Part shown: in pieces, positions 51,939-60,175 of the stretch | Position numbering within the stretch: the first letter of the stretch is position 1 | Layout of the letters: every line of letters starts with the position of its first letter | NCBI RefSeq assembly: GCF_021245805.1 | Contig: NZ_JAJJNF010000001.1 | Location: forward strand, 496,001 to 560,000 | DNA: 64,000 bases | Direction of reading: 5' to 3' | Origin: Mangrovimonas futianensis | GTDB taxonomy: Bacteria; Bacteroidota; Bacteroidia; Flavobacteriales; Flavobacteriaceae | Notes under the pieces: model-generated | The model's database searches: none | What the model was told of the DNA's origin: nothing | The model's input: the letters and a program-made list of their open reading frames with translations, nothing else | Position numbers and translations under genes: made by a program

Positions 51939-54900
51939 TCAATTCAATTTATAAAATAACTCTTGTTCCGTCAACTGATTTAACAATTCTTGGGAAATTT
52001 TCACCTTCTGTCTTCTACTTGGCATCGTTAATTTTAATTGGTCCTCATTATCATAAATGATAAAAGTCAACGCCTTGTCACCTTCATGCTCTTTAAACAA
52101 ATTCTGTAAGGTTTTAATTCGATCATCCTTTAAGTCCAAAATATTCAATTGCACAGATAATTTTCTGGCATAGGTATCCATCACATCATGCAACAATTGA
52201 AAACTATTGAATTGCAATCGAGGCTCACCTTTAACACCCGTATTCTTATTGACCCAACCTTCTCTTACAAAGGCTTTCACAAACACAAAGGAATTTTTAA
52301 CCAAAAAGTGCCTAAATTTTAAATATTCTTCACCAAAAATCCGAAACTCAAAACTATCATCATAATCTTCAATGATAAACAAGGCCCATCCTTTTCCTTG
52401 TTTGCTGGTACGGTGTTGGATATCGGTAACCACGCCTCCAAAAACCATTTCTCGATTAACAAAAGGCTCTAAGTTTTTAAAATTGGACACCACAGCATTA
52501 CAAAAGGTTTTCATCTCTATTTTGAAATCATCCAATGGATGTCCAGAAATATAAATACCCACTACCTCCTTTTCTTGCGCCAACTTTTCCATGGTACCCC
52601 ACTCTTCACATGGCGGCACTTTAGGCTCTTCAATTTGCACTTCACTAGCATCCCCAAACAAACTTACCTGTGCCGAATTCTCGTTCTCTTGATGTTTGGC
52701 GCCATACTTCATGGCCTTTTCCAAAAAGGTAATGCCATCACCTTCGTCTTTAAAGTATTGGGCTCTATGCGTATCGTCAAAACAATCAAACCCACCAGCA
52801 TAGGCCAAGTTCTCGAATGCACGCTTATTGGCTGCTCTTAAGTCTATACGTTTTGCCAAATCAAAGATGGATTTATAGGGCCCATTCTCCTTTCTATTCT
52901 CCACAATAGTCTTTACGGCTCCATGACCTACACCCTTAATAGCTCCCATTCCAAACCTAACTGCGTTATCTTTGTTTACAGAGAACTTGTAGAACGATTC
53001 ATTTACATCAGGCCCCAACACGTTTAATTTCATACGCTTACACTCTTCCATGAAAAAGGTCACCTGCTTGATATCATTCATGTTGTTTGAAAGTACCGCC
53101 GCCATATATTCGGCTGGGTAATGAGCTTTTAAATAGGCTGTTTGATAAGCAATCCAAGCATAACAAGTAGAGTGCGATTTGTTAAATGCATAACTGGCGA
53201 AAGCTTCCCAATCCTTCCAAATTTTCTCCAGCACCTCTCTCGGATGTCCGTTAGCCTCTCCGCCATCCAAAAACTGAGGCTTCAGTTTCTCCAATAAAGC
53301 AAATATCTTTTTACCCATCGCCTTACGGAGCATATCGGCATCACCCTTGGAGAAGTTGGCCAATTTTTGCGATAGCAACATTACCTGTTCTTGATATACC
53401 GTAATCCCATAGGTTTCCTTTAGATATTCCTCCATGGCAGGTAAATCGTAAACAATTTCCTGGTCTCCATGTTTACGCGCAATAAAGTCTGGAATGTATT
53501 CCATTGGCCCCGGACGGTACAGGGCATTCATTGCAATAAGGTCATCAAACACAGTGGGCTTTAAGGACTGCATGTGTTTTTGCATCCCAGGAGATTCGTA
53601 TTGGAAAACCCCAACTGTTTCACCACGTTGGAACAACTCATAGGTCTTTTGATCGTCCAGAGGAAAATTCTCTGGGTCCAATTCAATACCATGTTTGGCT
53701 TTGACGATTTTGACCGTGTCCTTTATCAATGTAAGGGTCTTCAAACCCAAGAAGTCCATTTTTAACAACCCAGCACTTTCTACTACCGAGTTATCAAATT
53801 GGGTAACGTATAAATCAGAATCTTTAGCTGTAGAAACCGGAACAAAGTTGGTAATATCATCAGGGGTAATAATCACGCCACAGGCATGGATACCAGTATT
53901 TCTTACAGACCCTTCCAAAACCCTTGCTTGGTTTACCGTTTCAGCCTCCAAATCACTTCCGTCAGCTATATTCAATAACTGATTGATGTTTTCAACCTCT
54001 TCTGAACGGAATTTGCTTTTCAAGGTCTTTTCATCCATACCAAATATCTTGGCCAATTTGGTATTCGGAATCAACTTGGCAATTCTATCGGCATCAAATA
54101 ATGGCAAATCCAAAACCCTAGCTGTATCCCGAATGGATGATTTGGCAGCCATGGTACCATAAGTAATAATCTGTGCCACCTGGTTCGCCCCATATTTATT
54201 GATTACATAATCCATAACACGTCCCCGACCTTCATCATCAAAGTCAATATCAATATCGGGCATACTGACACGGTCTGGATTCAAGAATCTCTCAAAAAGT
54301 AAGTCGTACTTGATAGGATCAATATTGGTAATCCCAAGACAATAAGCCACCGCCGAACCTGCAGCAGAACCACGTCCGGGGCCTACCGAAACCCCCATAT
54401 TTCTGGCCTCACGAATAAAGTCCTCAACAATCAAGAAATAACCTGGGTATCCTGTATTTTCAATAACAGACAATTCAAAGTCAAGTCGTTCTTTGATGGA
54501 TTCGGTAATCTCTTCATAACGCCTTTTAGCTCCCTCATAAGTAAGATGCCTTAAGAATTTATTCTCACCTCGCTTTCCTCCATCAACCTGATCTTCCTCT
54601 ACTTGAAACTCCACAGGAATATTAAACTTCGGAAGCAAGACGTCCCGAGCCAATTCAAAAGGCTCAATTTTATCTACAATTTCTTGAATATTGGTAATGG
54701 CCTCAGGCAAATCCTTAAAGAGCTCTTTCATTTCATCAGAAGACTTAAAGTAATACTCCTGATTAGGTAAGCCATAACGGTATCCTCGTCCACGCCCTAT
54801 AGGTGTAGCCTGTTTCTCACCGTCCTTAACACACAATAAAATATCATGGGCATTGGCATCCTCCTGTTCTGCATAATAGGTATTATTTGAAGCCACCAGT

Positions 54901-56315
54901 TTCACCTCATGTTTTTGAGCAAACTCAACCAAAACTTTGTTTACCCTATTTTCATCCTCTTGATTGTGACGCATTAACTCAATGTACAAGTCGTCACCAA
55001 AGGTTTCTTTCCACCATACCAAAGCCTCTTCAGCTTGCTTTTCACCTACATTAAGCACCTTACTAGGCACCTCTCCATATAGATTTCCTGTAAGCACAAT
55101 AACATCTTCTTTGTATTTCTCTATTAAGTTTTTATCGATTCTGGGCACATAATAAAACCCCTCTGTATATGCTATAGAAGAAAGTTTTGCCAAATTGTGA
55201 TAGCCCCTTTTATTTTTTGCCAAAAGAACAATTTGATAACCATTGTCCTTGACATTTTTATTGGTATGATCTTCACAAACAAAGAATTCACATCCTACAA
55301 TCCCCTTAATAGGCTTAACATCAGCTTGTTCTCCATTTGCTTCTGCGGCTTCAATTTTATCCTTTATCGATCGATTGTAATTCCCAATTTCCTTCACAAA
55401 ATGAAAGGCTCCCATCATATTAGCATGATCTGTCAAGGCTACAGCAGGCATATTATGTTTGGCGGCAGAGGCCACCAAATCTGGAATGCTAATCGTTGAT
55501 TGTAAAATGGAGAATTGTGAGTGGTTATGCAAATGCACAAAATCAACATCGGCCAGCTCCTGAATGTTTTGTTTGATTTCAGCCGACGATATCGAATCTT
55601 CCTGTTTTTTTAATCGCTCATAGATTTTGGCACTCTCCTTTTTTAAATTGATGTGCTTTAAACCTATGAGTTGAATTTCCTTAGGGTTAGCTTGTGAAAA
55701 ATTCTCAAAATAATCAGATTCTACATCCAATTCTTTTTTGTCAAATTCCTCTCTTCTTACCAACTCAAAGAAACATCTTGTTGTAGCCTCAACGTCGGCA
55801 GTGGCGTTGTGGGCCTCAGCAAAGGGCTCGTTGAATAAAAACTCATGAAGTTCCGTCAAGGTAGGCAGTTTAAATCTCCCTCCACGTCCTCCAGGGATTT
55901 GACACAGCTCTGCCGTTTTCTCTGTACAGGTATCTAAAATAGGTAGTTCCTGTAATTGATTTTCAAAATCCTTACGAAAAAATTCACATCCCATCACCTT
56001 GACATCAAACTCCACATTCTGCCCAACCACAAATTTGGCTTTCTGCAGTACGGCATGAAATTTATGTAATACTTCAGTCAAAGGCACACCTTGTTCAGCC
56101 AATGCTGTTGAAATTCCGTGGACTTTTTCTGCATCATAAGGGATATTGAACCCCTCTGGCTGTATCAAAAAATCTTCATGCTCTATGACATTCCCCATAG
56201 CATCATGAAGCTGCCAAGCTATCTGGATGGCCCTTGGCCAATTATCCGTATCGCTTATTGGCGCTTGAAAACTTCTTGGTAAACCTGTGGTTTCTGTATC
56301 AAAAATGAGGTACAT
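51939..56315 (-). CDS. dnaE: DNA polymerase III alpha subunit with N-terminal exonuclease domain
   Basis: This 1458-residue protein is the replicative polymerase. Residues 1-190 form a DnaQ-like 3'-5' exonuclease with YLIFDTETTG (Asp6, Glu8) and a second block VVGQNVEFDVKVM, and NATADVEATT in the DEDD pattern. The PHP domain begins with VHLHNHSQFSILQS (about 257), and the polymerase has MPDIDIDFDDEGR (about 683-695) bearing catalytic aspartates. FNKSHSTCYAWIAYQTAYLKA is a further palm/fingers block. An OB-fold lies at the end. Flavobacterial DnaE proteins are commonly this long because of the fused proofreading domain. It stands alone in the operon. Confidence 0.96.
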   Translation of the reverse strand: MYLIFDTETTGLPRSFQAPISDTDNWPRAIQIAWQLHDAMGNVIEHEDFLIQPEGFNIPYDAEKVHGISTALAEQGVPLTEVLHKFHAVLQKAKFVVGQNVEFDVKVMGCEFFRKDFENQLQELPILDTCTEKTAELCQIPGGRGGRFKLPTLTELHEFLFNEPFAEAHNATADVEATTRCFFELVRREEFDKKELDVESDYFENFSQANPKEIQLIGLKHINLKKESAKIYERLKKQEDSISSAEIKQNIQELADVDFVHLHNHSQFSILQSTISIPDLVASAAKHNMPAVALTDHANMMGAFHFVKEIGNYNRSIKDKIEAAEANGEQADVKPIKGIVGCEFFVCEDHTNKNVKDNGYQIVLLAKNKRGYHNLAKLSSIAYTEGFYYVPRIDKNLIEKYKEDVIVLTGNLYGEVPSKVLNVGEKQAEEALVWWKETFGDDLYIELMRHNQEDENRVNKVLVEFAQKHEVKLVASNNTYYAEQEDANAHDILLCVKDGEKQATPIGRGRGYRYGLPNQEYYFKSSDEMKELFKDLPEAITNIQEIVDKIEPFELARDVLLPKFNIPVEFQVEEDQVDGGKRGENKFLRHLTYEGAKRRYEEITESIKERLDFELSVIENTGYPGYFLIVEDFIREARNMGVSVGPGRGSAAGSAVAYCLGITNIDPIKYDLLFERFLNPDRVSMPDIDIDFDDEGRGRVMDYVINKYGANQVAQIITYGTMAAKSSIRDTARVLDLPLFDADRIAKLIPNTKLAKIFGMDEKTLKSKFRSEEVENINQLLNIADGSDLEAETVNQARVLEGSVRNTGIHACGVIITPDDITNFVPVSTAKDSDLYVTQFDNSVVESAGLLKMDFLGLKTLTLIKDTVKIVKAKHGIELDPENFPLDDQKTYELFQRGETVGVFQYESPGMQKHMQSLKPTVFDDLIAMNALYRPGPMEYIPDFIARKHGDQEIVYDLPAMEEYLKETYGITVYQEQVMLLSQKLANFSKGDADMLRKAMGKKIFALLEKLKPQFLDGGEANGHPREVLEKIWKDWEAFASYAFNKSHSTCYAWIAYQTAYLKAHYPAEYMAAVLSNNMNDIKQVTFFMEECKRMKLNVLGPDVNESFYKFSVNKDNAVRFGMGAIKGVGHGAVKTIVENRKENGPYKSIFDLAKRIDLRAANKRAFENLAYAGGFDCFDDTHRAQYFKDEGDGITFLEKAMKYGAKHQENENSAQVSLFGDASEVQIEEPKVPPCEEWGTMEKLAQEKEVVGIYISGHPLDDFKIEMKTFCNAVVSNFKNLEPFVNREMVFGGVVTDIQHRTSKQGKGWALFIIEDYDDSFEFRIFGEEYLKFRHFLVKNSFVFVKAFVREGWVNKNTGVKGEPRLQFNSFQLLHDVMDTYARKLSVQLNILDLKDDRIKTLQNLFKEHEGDKALTFIIYDNEDQLKLTMPSRRQKVKISQELLNQLTEQELFYKLN

Positions 56316-56423
56316 AGAACAATCGATTTTTTTAAAGTGACTCTTAAATTTGGAATAAGAAAAGTGATTAAAAATAAAGAGTTTTGTCGGAAAAAATCAA
56401 AGAACTTTTCAATAGTTTTAAAC

Positions 56424-56456
56424 AAAAAAGCGCCGCATAAACAGCGACGCTTTTTT
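56424..56456 (-). terminator. Hairpin terminator of the DUF2383 gene
   Basis: AAAAAAGCGCCGC (56424-56436), loop ATAAACA, GCGACGCTTTTTT (56444-56456): 12 of 13 pairs are Watson-Crick, one is a G-U-type wobble, with A/T flanks. Lies 19 bases past the stop of the gene at 56476. Confidence 0.8.
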
Positions 56457-56475
56457 GTTATTTTGTTTCAATAAA

Positions 56476-56925
56476 TTAAGAAATACTTTCTTCATGCACC
56501 TTTTCGGTATTGATGGCCGATTGAATGGCATTCTTATGTTTATTTAGTAAGGCATCTATACTTGGCGGTAAGTTCCTGTCTTTTAAAATAGCATTATATT
56601 CTTCCAGACTGGCCTCCTCTCCTCTGATAGCTTCTTCCAAAACAGCCTCCTCACTATTCTGAGAAAACGTATTTTTCAAATTCATCCAATTTCTATGCAA
56701 TGCCCCTTGAAACGTACCGGATTTTTCTGGCGTCTCACCGTATTGAAGAATTTCAGTCCTTAACTCCTTAGCAAACATGCTTCTTTCAGATGCTCGACGT
56801 TTAAAAAACATTTTTAAACGATCATTTTCCACTTGTTCCATGGCATTTAAATAACCTTTCTCGGCGTCATAATTCTTTTCTAGTAACTCATTCAACTTAT
56901 TCGACATATCTTTTGCAAATTCCAT
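56476..56925 (-). CDS. PA2169/DUF2383 four-helix-bundle protein
   Basis: This 149-residue all-helical protein has heptad-like acidic/basic helices: KLNELLEKNYDAEKGYLNAM, NDRLKMFFKRRASERSMFAKE, and EEAIRGEEASLEEYNAILKD. This is the DUF2383 (PA2169-type) pattern, a ferritin-like bundle with conserved Glu residues whose metal or stress role is not settled. It stands alone with a downstream terminator. Cytoplasmic. Confidence 0.8.
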   Translation of the reverse strand: MEFAKDMSNKLNELLEKNYDAEKGYLNAMEQVENDRLKMFFKRRASERSMFAKELRTEILQYGETPEKSGTFQGALHRNWMNLKNTFSQNSEEAVLEEAIRGEEASLEEYNAILKDRNLPPSIDALLNKHKNAIQSAINTEKVHEESIS

Positions 56926-57065
56926 GATATTTTGATTTTTAAGTTTTTCAATGACCTTTTTTAAAGATGTGCATTGTTCAACATCTCTAAATCAAGATAC
57001 CATGTAATGGCTGTGAAAGCAACTAGTTTAACAACTTTACCAATTTGTTATGTTTAATTAACAAA

Positions 57066-57089
57066 AAACGCAGCCCTAAAGCTGCGTTT
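57066..57089 (-). terminator. Hairpin terminator of the calcium-repeat lipoprotein gene
   Basis: AAACGCAGC (57066-57074), loop CCTAAA, GCTGCGTTT (57081-57089), followed by T-rich sequence in the minus direction, 25 bases past the stop codon at 57114. Confidence 0.75.
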
Positions 57090-57113
57090 CTGTTAAAGTA
57101 TTTTAAGATATTA

Positions 57114-58142
57114 TTAGTTGGCATCCAAATAATCTGGAATACCATCACTGTCTGCATCTTGAGCATCATCTGGGTTTCCATCCCCGTTTGGATCTGGATT
57201 TTCATCGATAGTCAATATCGTATCATTGTCATCATCATTATCCAAATAATCCAAAATACCATCCGAATCAGAATCTAAAGGATTGCCTAAAGCATCTTCT
57301 ATTTCATACATGGTTAAAATGGAATCCCCATCATCATCTGTATCTAAATAATCTGGTGTACCGTCACCATCTGTATCGTCATTTGTCAAATCACCATCAC
57401 CATTGGTATCCTCATCAACATCTGCAATACCATCTCCATCTTGGTCAGAAGCCTCACAATTCAATCCATCAATAATTCCTTGCAAAACGCCAGTGGCATC
57501 ACCACAAGCAACCTGCTGATCCATTAAAGCTTCCTTATAATTGTTACATACTACAACATAATTAGCATCTGTTGGACTTGCTGCTTGATAAGCCTGAAGC
57601 GCAGTAGCTGCTGCAGAAACTGCCTCATCACAAGACATAATATCATCCCCGCCACCCACATAAGGCATAACTATATCAAAAAACACCCCTTCACTGAAAT
57701 TAACTGTTTCATCTCCAGTTTCATTGTAAGCATTAAACCAAAATTCCCCAGAAATTTCACGTAAATCTGGATTCCATCTTGTAATGGTCACTTCCCCATC
57801 TGGAGGATACATAAAGTTCTCACCATCGTTTAGATAGTTGGTTGAATATAGGTCTCCATTAGATAACTCTAATGCCGCCATTCGAGAGTTTGTACCAGAC
57901 TCACCCCCTAATTGGTAAGTTTGTCCTTGGCTAGGGGCATTCACTCTAATAGTCAAGGTTTCATATCTACTTCTTGCAGTAATCACAACACGACCAGCTT
58001 CATCATAATCTCCAGACATGGAAACAGCTTTCCAATAGTCTCCATTAAATCTTCCTTGAACAGCAGGCGAATTGAATTCTACTTCATCTTGACAGCCTAC
58101 CAAAGAAAGGACTGCCAACAGTAATACATAAATTTTTTTCAT
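57114..58142 (-). CDS. Lipoprotein with thrombospondin type-3-like calcium repeats
   Basis: The start at 58142 (MKKIYVLLLAVLSLVGC) gives 342 residues and a normal lipobox; a longer reading from 58178 has no signal character. Residues 20-160 resemble a DUF6252-type beta-sandwich (RFNGDYWKAVSMSGDYDEAG). A four-cysteine helical part lies at about 175-235 (CDEAVSAAATALQAYQ, VCNNYKEALMDQQVACGD). The last 110 residues are Asp-rich repeats (DQDGDGIADVDEDTNGDGD, DTDDDGDSIL, DNDDDNDTI, DSDGIPDYLD) like thrombospondin type-3 calcium-binding repeats. Probably a surface structural protein. Divergent from rpsP. Confidence 0.8.
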   Translation of the reverse strand: MKKIYVLLLAVLSLVGCQDEVEFNSPAVQGRFNGDYWKAVSMSGDYDEAGRVVITARSRYETLTIRVNAPSQGQTYQLGGESGTNSRMAALELSNGDLYSTNYLNDGENFMYPPDGEVTITRWNPDLREISGEFWFNAYNETGDETVNFSEGVFFDIVMPYVGGGDDIMSCDEAVSAAATALQAYQAASPTDANYVVVCNNYKEALMDQQVACGDATGVLQGIIDGLNCEASDQDGDGIADVDEDTNGDGDLTNDDTDGDGTPDYLDTDDDGDSILTMYEIEDALGNPLDSDSDGILDYLDNDDDNDTILTIDENPDPNGDGNPDDAQDADSDGIPDYLDAN

Positions 58143-58222
58143 AGTCGATTTTAATAGTAAGGGTACAAATATGCCCAAAAATAGAATAAAATAATTAATT
58201 CATATCGCAGAGAAATAAAAAG

Positions 58223-58251
58223 TTGAAAATTAAAAAATTGTGGTATATTTG
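58223..58251 (+). promoter_or_regulatory. Promoter of the rpsP operon
   Basis: TTG (58223-58225), 18 bases and TATATTTG (58244-58251) match the Bacteroidota consensus. The start would be about 58256, 42 bases before the rpsP start codon. Confidence 0.75.
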
Positions 58252-58268
58252 CACCCTCATTAATAACC

Positions 58269-58283
58269 GAGGTCGCGAACCTC
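58269..58283 (+). promoter_or_regulatory. Small hairpin in the rpsP leader
   Basis: GAGGT-CGCGA-ACCTC can form a five-pair hairpin in the short rpsP leader, 15 bases before the start codon. It could affect translation or bind S16 itself; no direct evidence. Confidence 0.3.
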
Positions 58284-58297
58284 AAAATTTAATTATT

Positions 58298-58807
58298 ATG
58301 CCTGTAAAAATTAGATTACAAAGACATGGTAAAAAGGGGAAACCTTTTTACTGGATCGTAGCCGCTGATTCGCGTGCTAAAAGAGATGGTAAATACCTTG
58401 AAAAAATTGGTGCTTACAATCCAAACACTAACCCTGCAACAATTGACCTTGACGTTGATGGTGCTGTAAAATGGTTACAAAATGGAGCGCAACCTACAGA
58501 TACAGCGAGAGCTATTTTATCTTACAAAGGTGCTTTATTGAAAAACCACTTAGCTGGAGGTGTTAAAAAAGGAGCTTTAACTGAAGAGCAAGCTGAACAA
58601 AAGTTCACTGCTTGGTTAGATGAAAAAGCAAACAAAGTACAAGCAAAAGCTGATGGTTTAGCCCAAGCTGATGCTGATGCCAAGGCTGCTGCCTTAGAAG
58701 CTGAAAAAGCAGTAAATGCTGCTAGAATCGCTGCTAATACTTCTGAAGAAGAAGTAGCAGAAGAAGCTCCTGAAGTAGAAGCTGAAGCTTCTAACGAAGA
58801 GGAATAA
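58298..58807 (+). CDS. rpsP: 30S ribosomal protein S16 with long C-terminal tail
   Basis: The start at 58298 (MPVKIRLQRHGKKGKPFYWI) is the standard S16 start; a reading from 58223 would begin inside the promoter. The S16 core ends near residue 90 (KGALLKNHLAGGVKKGAL). A tail of about 75 residues, rich in Ala, Glu and Lys (ADADAKAAALEAEKAVNAAR), follows and ends in acidic repeats, as is common in Bacteroidota. S16 is a small-subunit assembly protein. It leads the rpsP-rimM-trmN6 run. Confidence 0.96.
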   Translation: MPVKIRLQRHGKKGKPFYWIVAADSRAKRDGKYLEKIGAYNPNTNPATIDLDVDGAVKWLQNGAQPTDTARAILSYKGALLKNHLAGGVKKGALTEEQAEQKFTAWLDEKANKVQAKADGLAQADADAKAAALEAEKAVNAARIAANTSEEEVAEEAPEVEAEASNEEE

Positions 58808-58829
58808 AAAATTTATTTTTTATACTTTT

Positions 58830-58857
58830 AACCCCGACAAGTTTTGTCGGGGTTTTT
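58830..58857 (+). terminator. Strong terminator or attenuator between rpsP and rimM
   Basis: AACCCCGACAA (58830-58840), loop GTT, TTGTCGGGGTT (58844-58854) and TTTT: a near-perfect 11-pair hairpin. It ends the rpsP transcript but lies only 14 bases before the rimM start codon, so it would cut rimM expression unless read-through occurs. Confidence 0.85.
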
Positions 58858-58870
58858 TATTGCCAAGACT

Positions 58871-59398
58871 ATGAAAAAGGAAGAATGTTTCTACTTAGGT
58901 AAAATTGTAAAAAAATACAGTTTCAAGGGTGAATTACTCGCCAAATTGGATACCGATGAACCAGAACTCTATGAAAATTTAGATTCTGTTTTTATCGAAT
59001 TAAGAGGCCAGCTGATTCCCTTCTTTATTGAGTCCTCCCAATTCCACAAATCGGAATTATTGAGAATCAAATTTGAGGATGTTGAAAACGAAGCCGATGC
59101 GGACTCCCTGTTAAAACATGATCTTTACCTGCCATTAGCTTTTTTGCCTAAACTGGAAAATGATAAATTCTACTACCATGAAATTATAGGTTTTGATATC
59201 GAGGATATTAACTTCGGAAAAGTTGGTATTATTAAAGGTGTGAATGATTCGACGGCTCAAGCTCTTTTTGAAATTGACCGAGACGGAACCGAGATTTTAA
59301 TTCCGATGAATGATGAATTTATCACAAAAATAGATAAAGAAAATAGAACTATTTTTGTTGAAACTCCCGAAGGTTTAATTGACCTTTACCTATCATGA
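58871..59398 (+). CDS. rimM: Ribosome maturation factor RimM
   Basis: The ATG at 58871 gives 175 residues (MKKEECFYLGKIVKKYSFKG), matching RimM; a TTG start at 58844 would place the N-terminus inside the terminator hairpin. The N-terminal RimM domain (FYLGKI, FKGELLAKLD) is followed by a PRC-barrel (FYYHEIIGFDIEDINFGKVG, EILIPMNDEFITKIDKEN). RimM binds S19 and helps assemble the 30S subunit. The stop overlaps the start of trmN6 by four bases (ATGA). Confidence 0.95.
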   Translation: MKKEECFYLGKIVKKYSFKGELLAKLDTDEPELYENLDSVFIELRGQLIPFFIESSQFHKSELLRIKFEDVENEADADSLLKHDLYLPLAFLPKLENDKFYYHEIIGFDIEDINFGKVGIIKGVNDSTAQALFEIDRDGTEILIPMNDEFITKIDKENRTIFVETPEGLIDLYLS

Positions 59399-60114
59399 AA
59401 CCCTTCCAATTCAAACAGTTTTCCATAAATCAAGACCAATGTGCCATGAAAATTGGAACCGATGGCGTTCTACTTGGAGCCTGGTCTAAAATTGATAATC
59501 ATCCACGAAATATCCTAGACATTGGAGCGGGAACGGGAGTTATTTCCCTTATGCTTGCCCAAAGAAGCGACGCTCCCGCAATTGATGCCCTAGAAATTGA
59601 TCCCGATGCATACGAGCAATCTGTAGAGAATTTTGAAAACTCTCCTTGGGACGACCGCTTATTTTGTTATCATGCCGAATTCACAGAATTTGTTGCCGAG
59701 ATGTTTGAGGAAGAAGAAACCTATGACATCATTGTGTCCAACCCCCCTTTTTATACCGAAGAAGTTTCTTCTGGAAATTCAAAAAGAGATCAAGCAAGAA
59801 TGTCCTCATCCTTACCTTTTGAGGATTTGATAGAAGGGACCTCCCTTATTCTTTCAGAGAACGGAATTTTTAATGTGGTTATCCCAAACAAGGAAGAAAC
59901 CGCTTTTATCCAATTAGCCAGTCAATTTGGATTGTTCCCTTTTGAAATCATGCGAGTCAAAGGAACAGGCACATCAGAAATCAAACGAAGCCTACTAGCA
60001 TTTAGCTTTGAACAAAAGGATCCTATATTTTCAGAATTAATCATAGAAACCGAAAGACATCAATATACAGATGCTTATAAGGAATTAGTAAAAGACTTTT
60101 ATTTAAAAATGTAG
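59395..60114 (+). CDS. trmN6: tRNA1(Val) A37 N6-methyltransferase (TrmN6-like)
   Basis: This 239-residue Rossmann methyltransferase has the SAM loop LDIGAGTGVISLMLAQR (42-58), the acidic loop ALEIDPDAYEQ and the catalytic NPPF motif (VSNPPFYTEE), typical of N6-adenine methylation. The start KPFQFKQFSINQDQCAMKIGTDG is the TrmN6/YfiC pattern. It probably modifies A37 of tRNA1(Val) with SAM in the cytoplasm. It overlaps rimM by four bases, so coupled translation is expected. Confidence 0.92.
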   Translation: MKPFQFKQFSINQDQCAMKIGTDGVLLGAWSKIDNHPRNILDIGAGTGVISLMLAQRSDAPAIDALEIDPDAYEQSVENFENSPWDDRLFCYHAEFTEFVAEMFEEEETYDIIVSNPPFYTEEVSSGNSKRDQARMSSSLPFEDLIEGTSLILSENGIFNVVIPNKEETAFIQLASQFGLFPFEIMRVKGTGTSEIKRSLLAFSFEQKDPIFSELIIETERHQYTDAYKELVKDFYLKM

Positions 60115-60175
60115 CTAGGGCTTAAGACGCATATAATAGGTATCTTTAAGGCTAAAATGATTCTTACAACCTATT

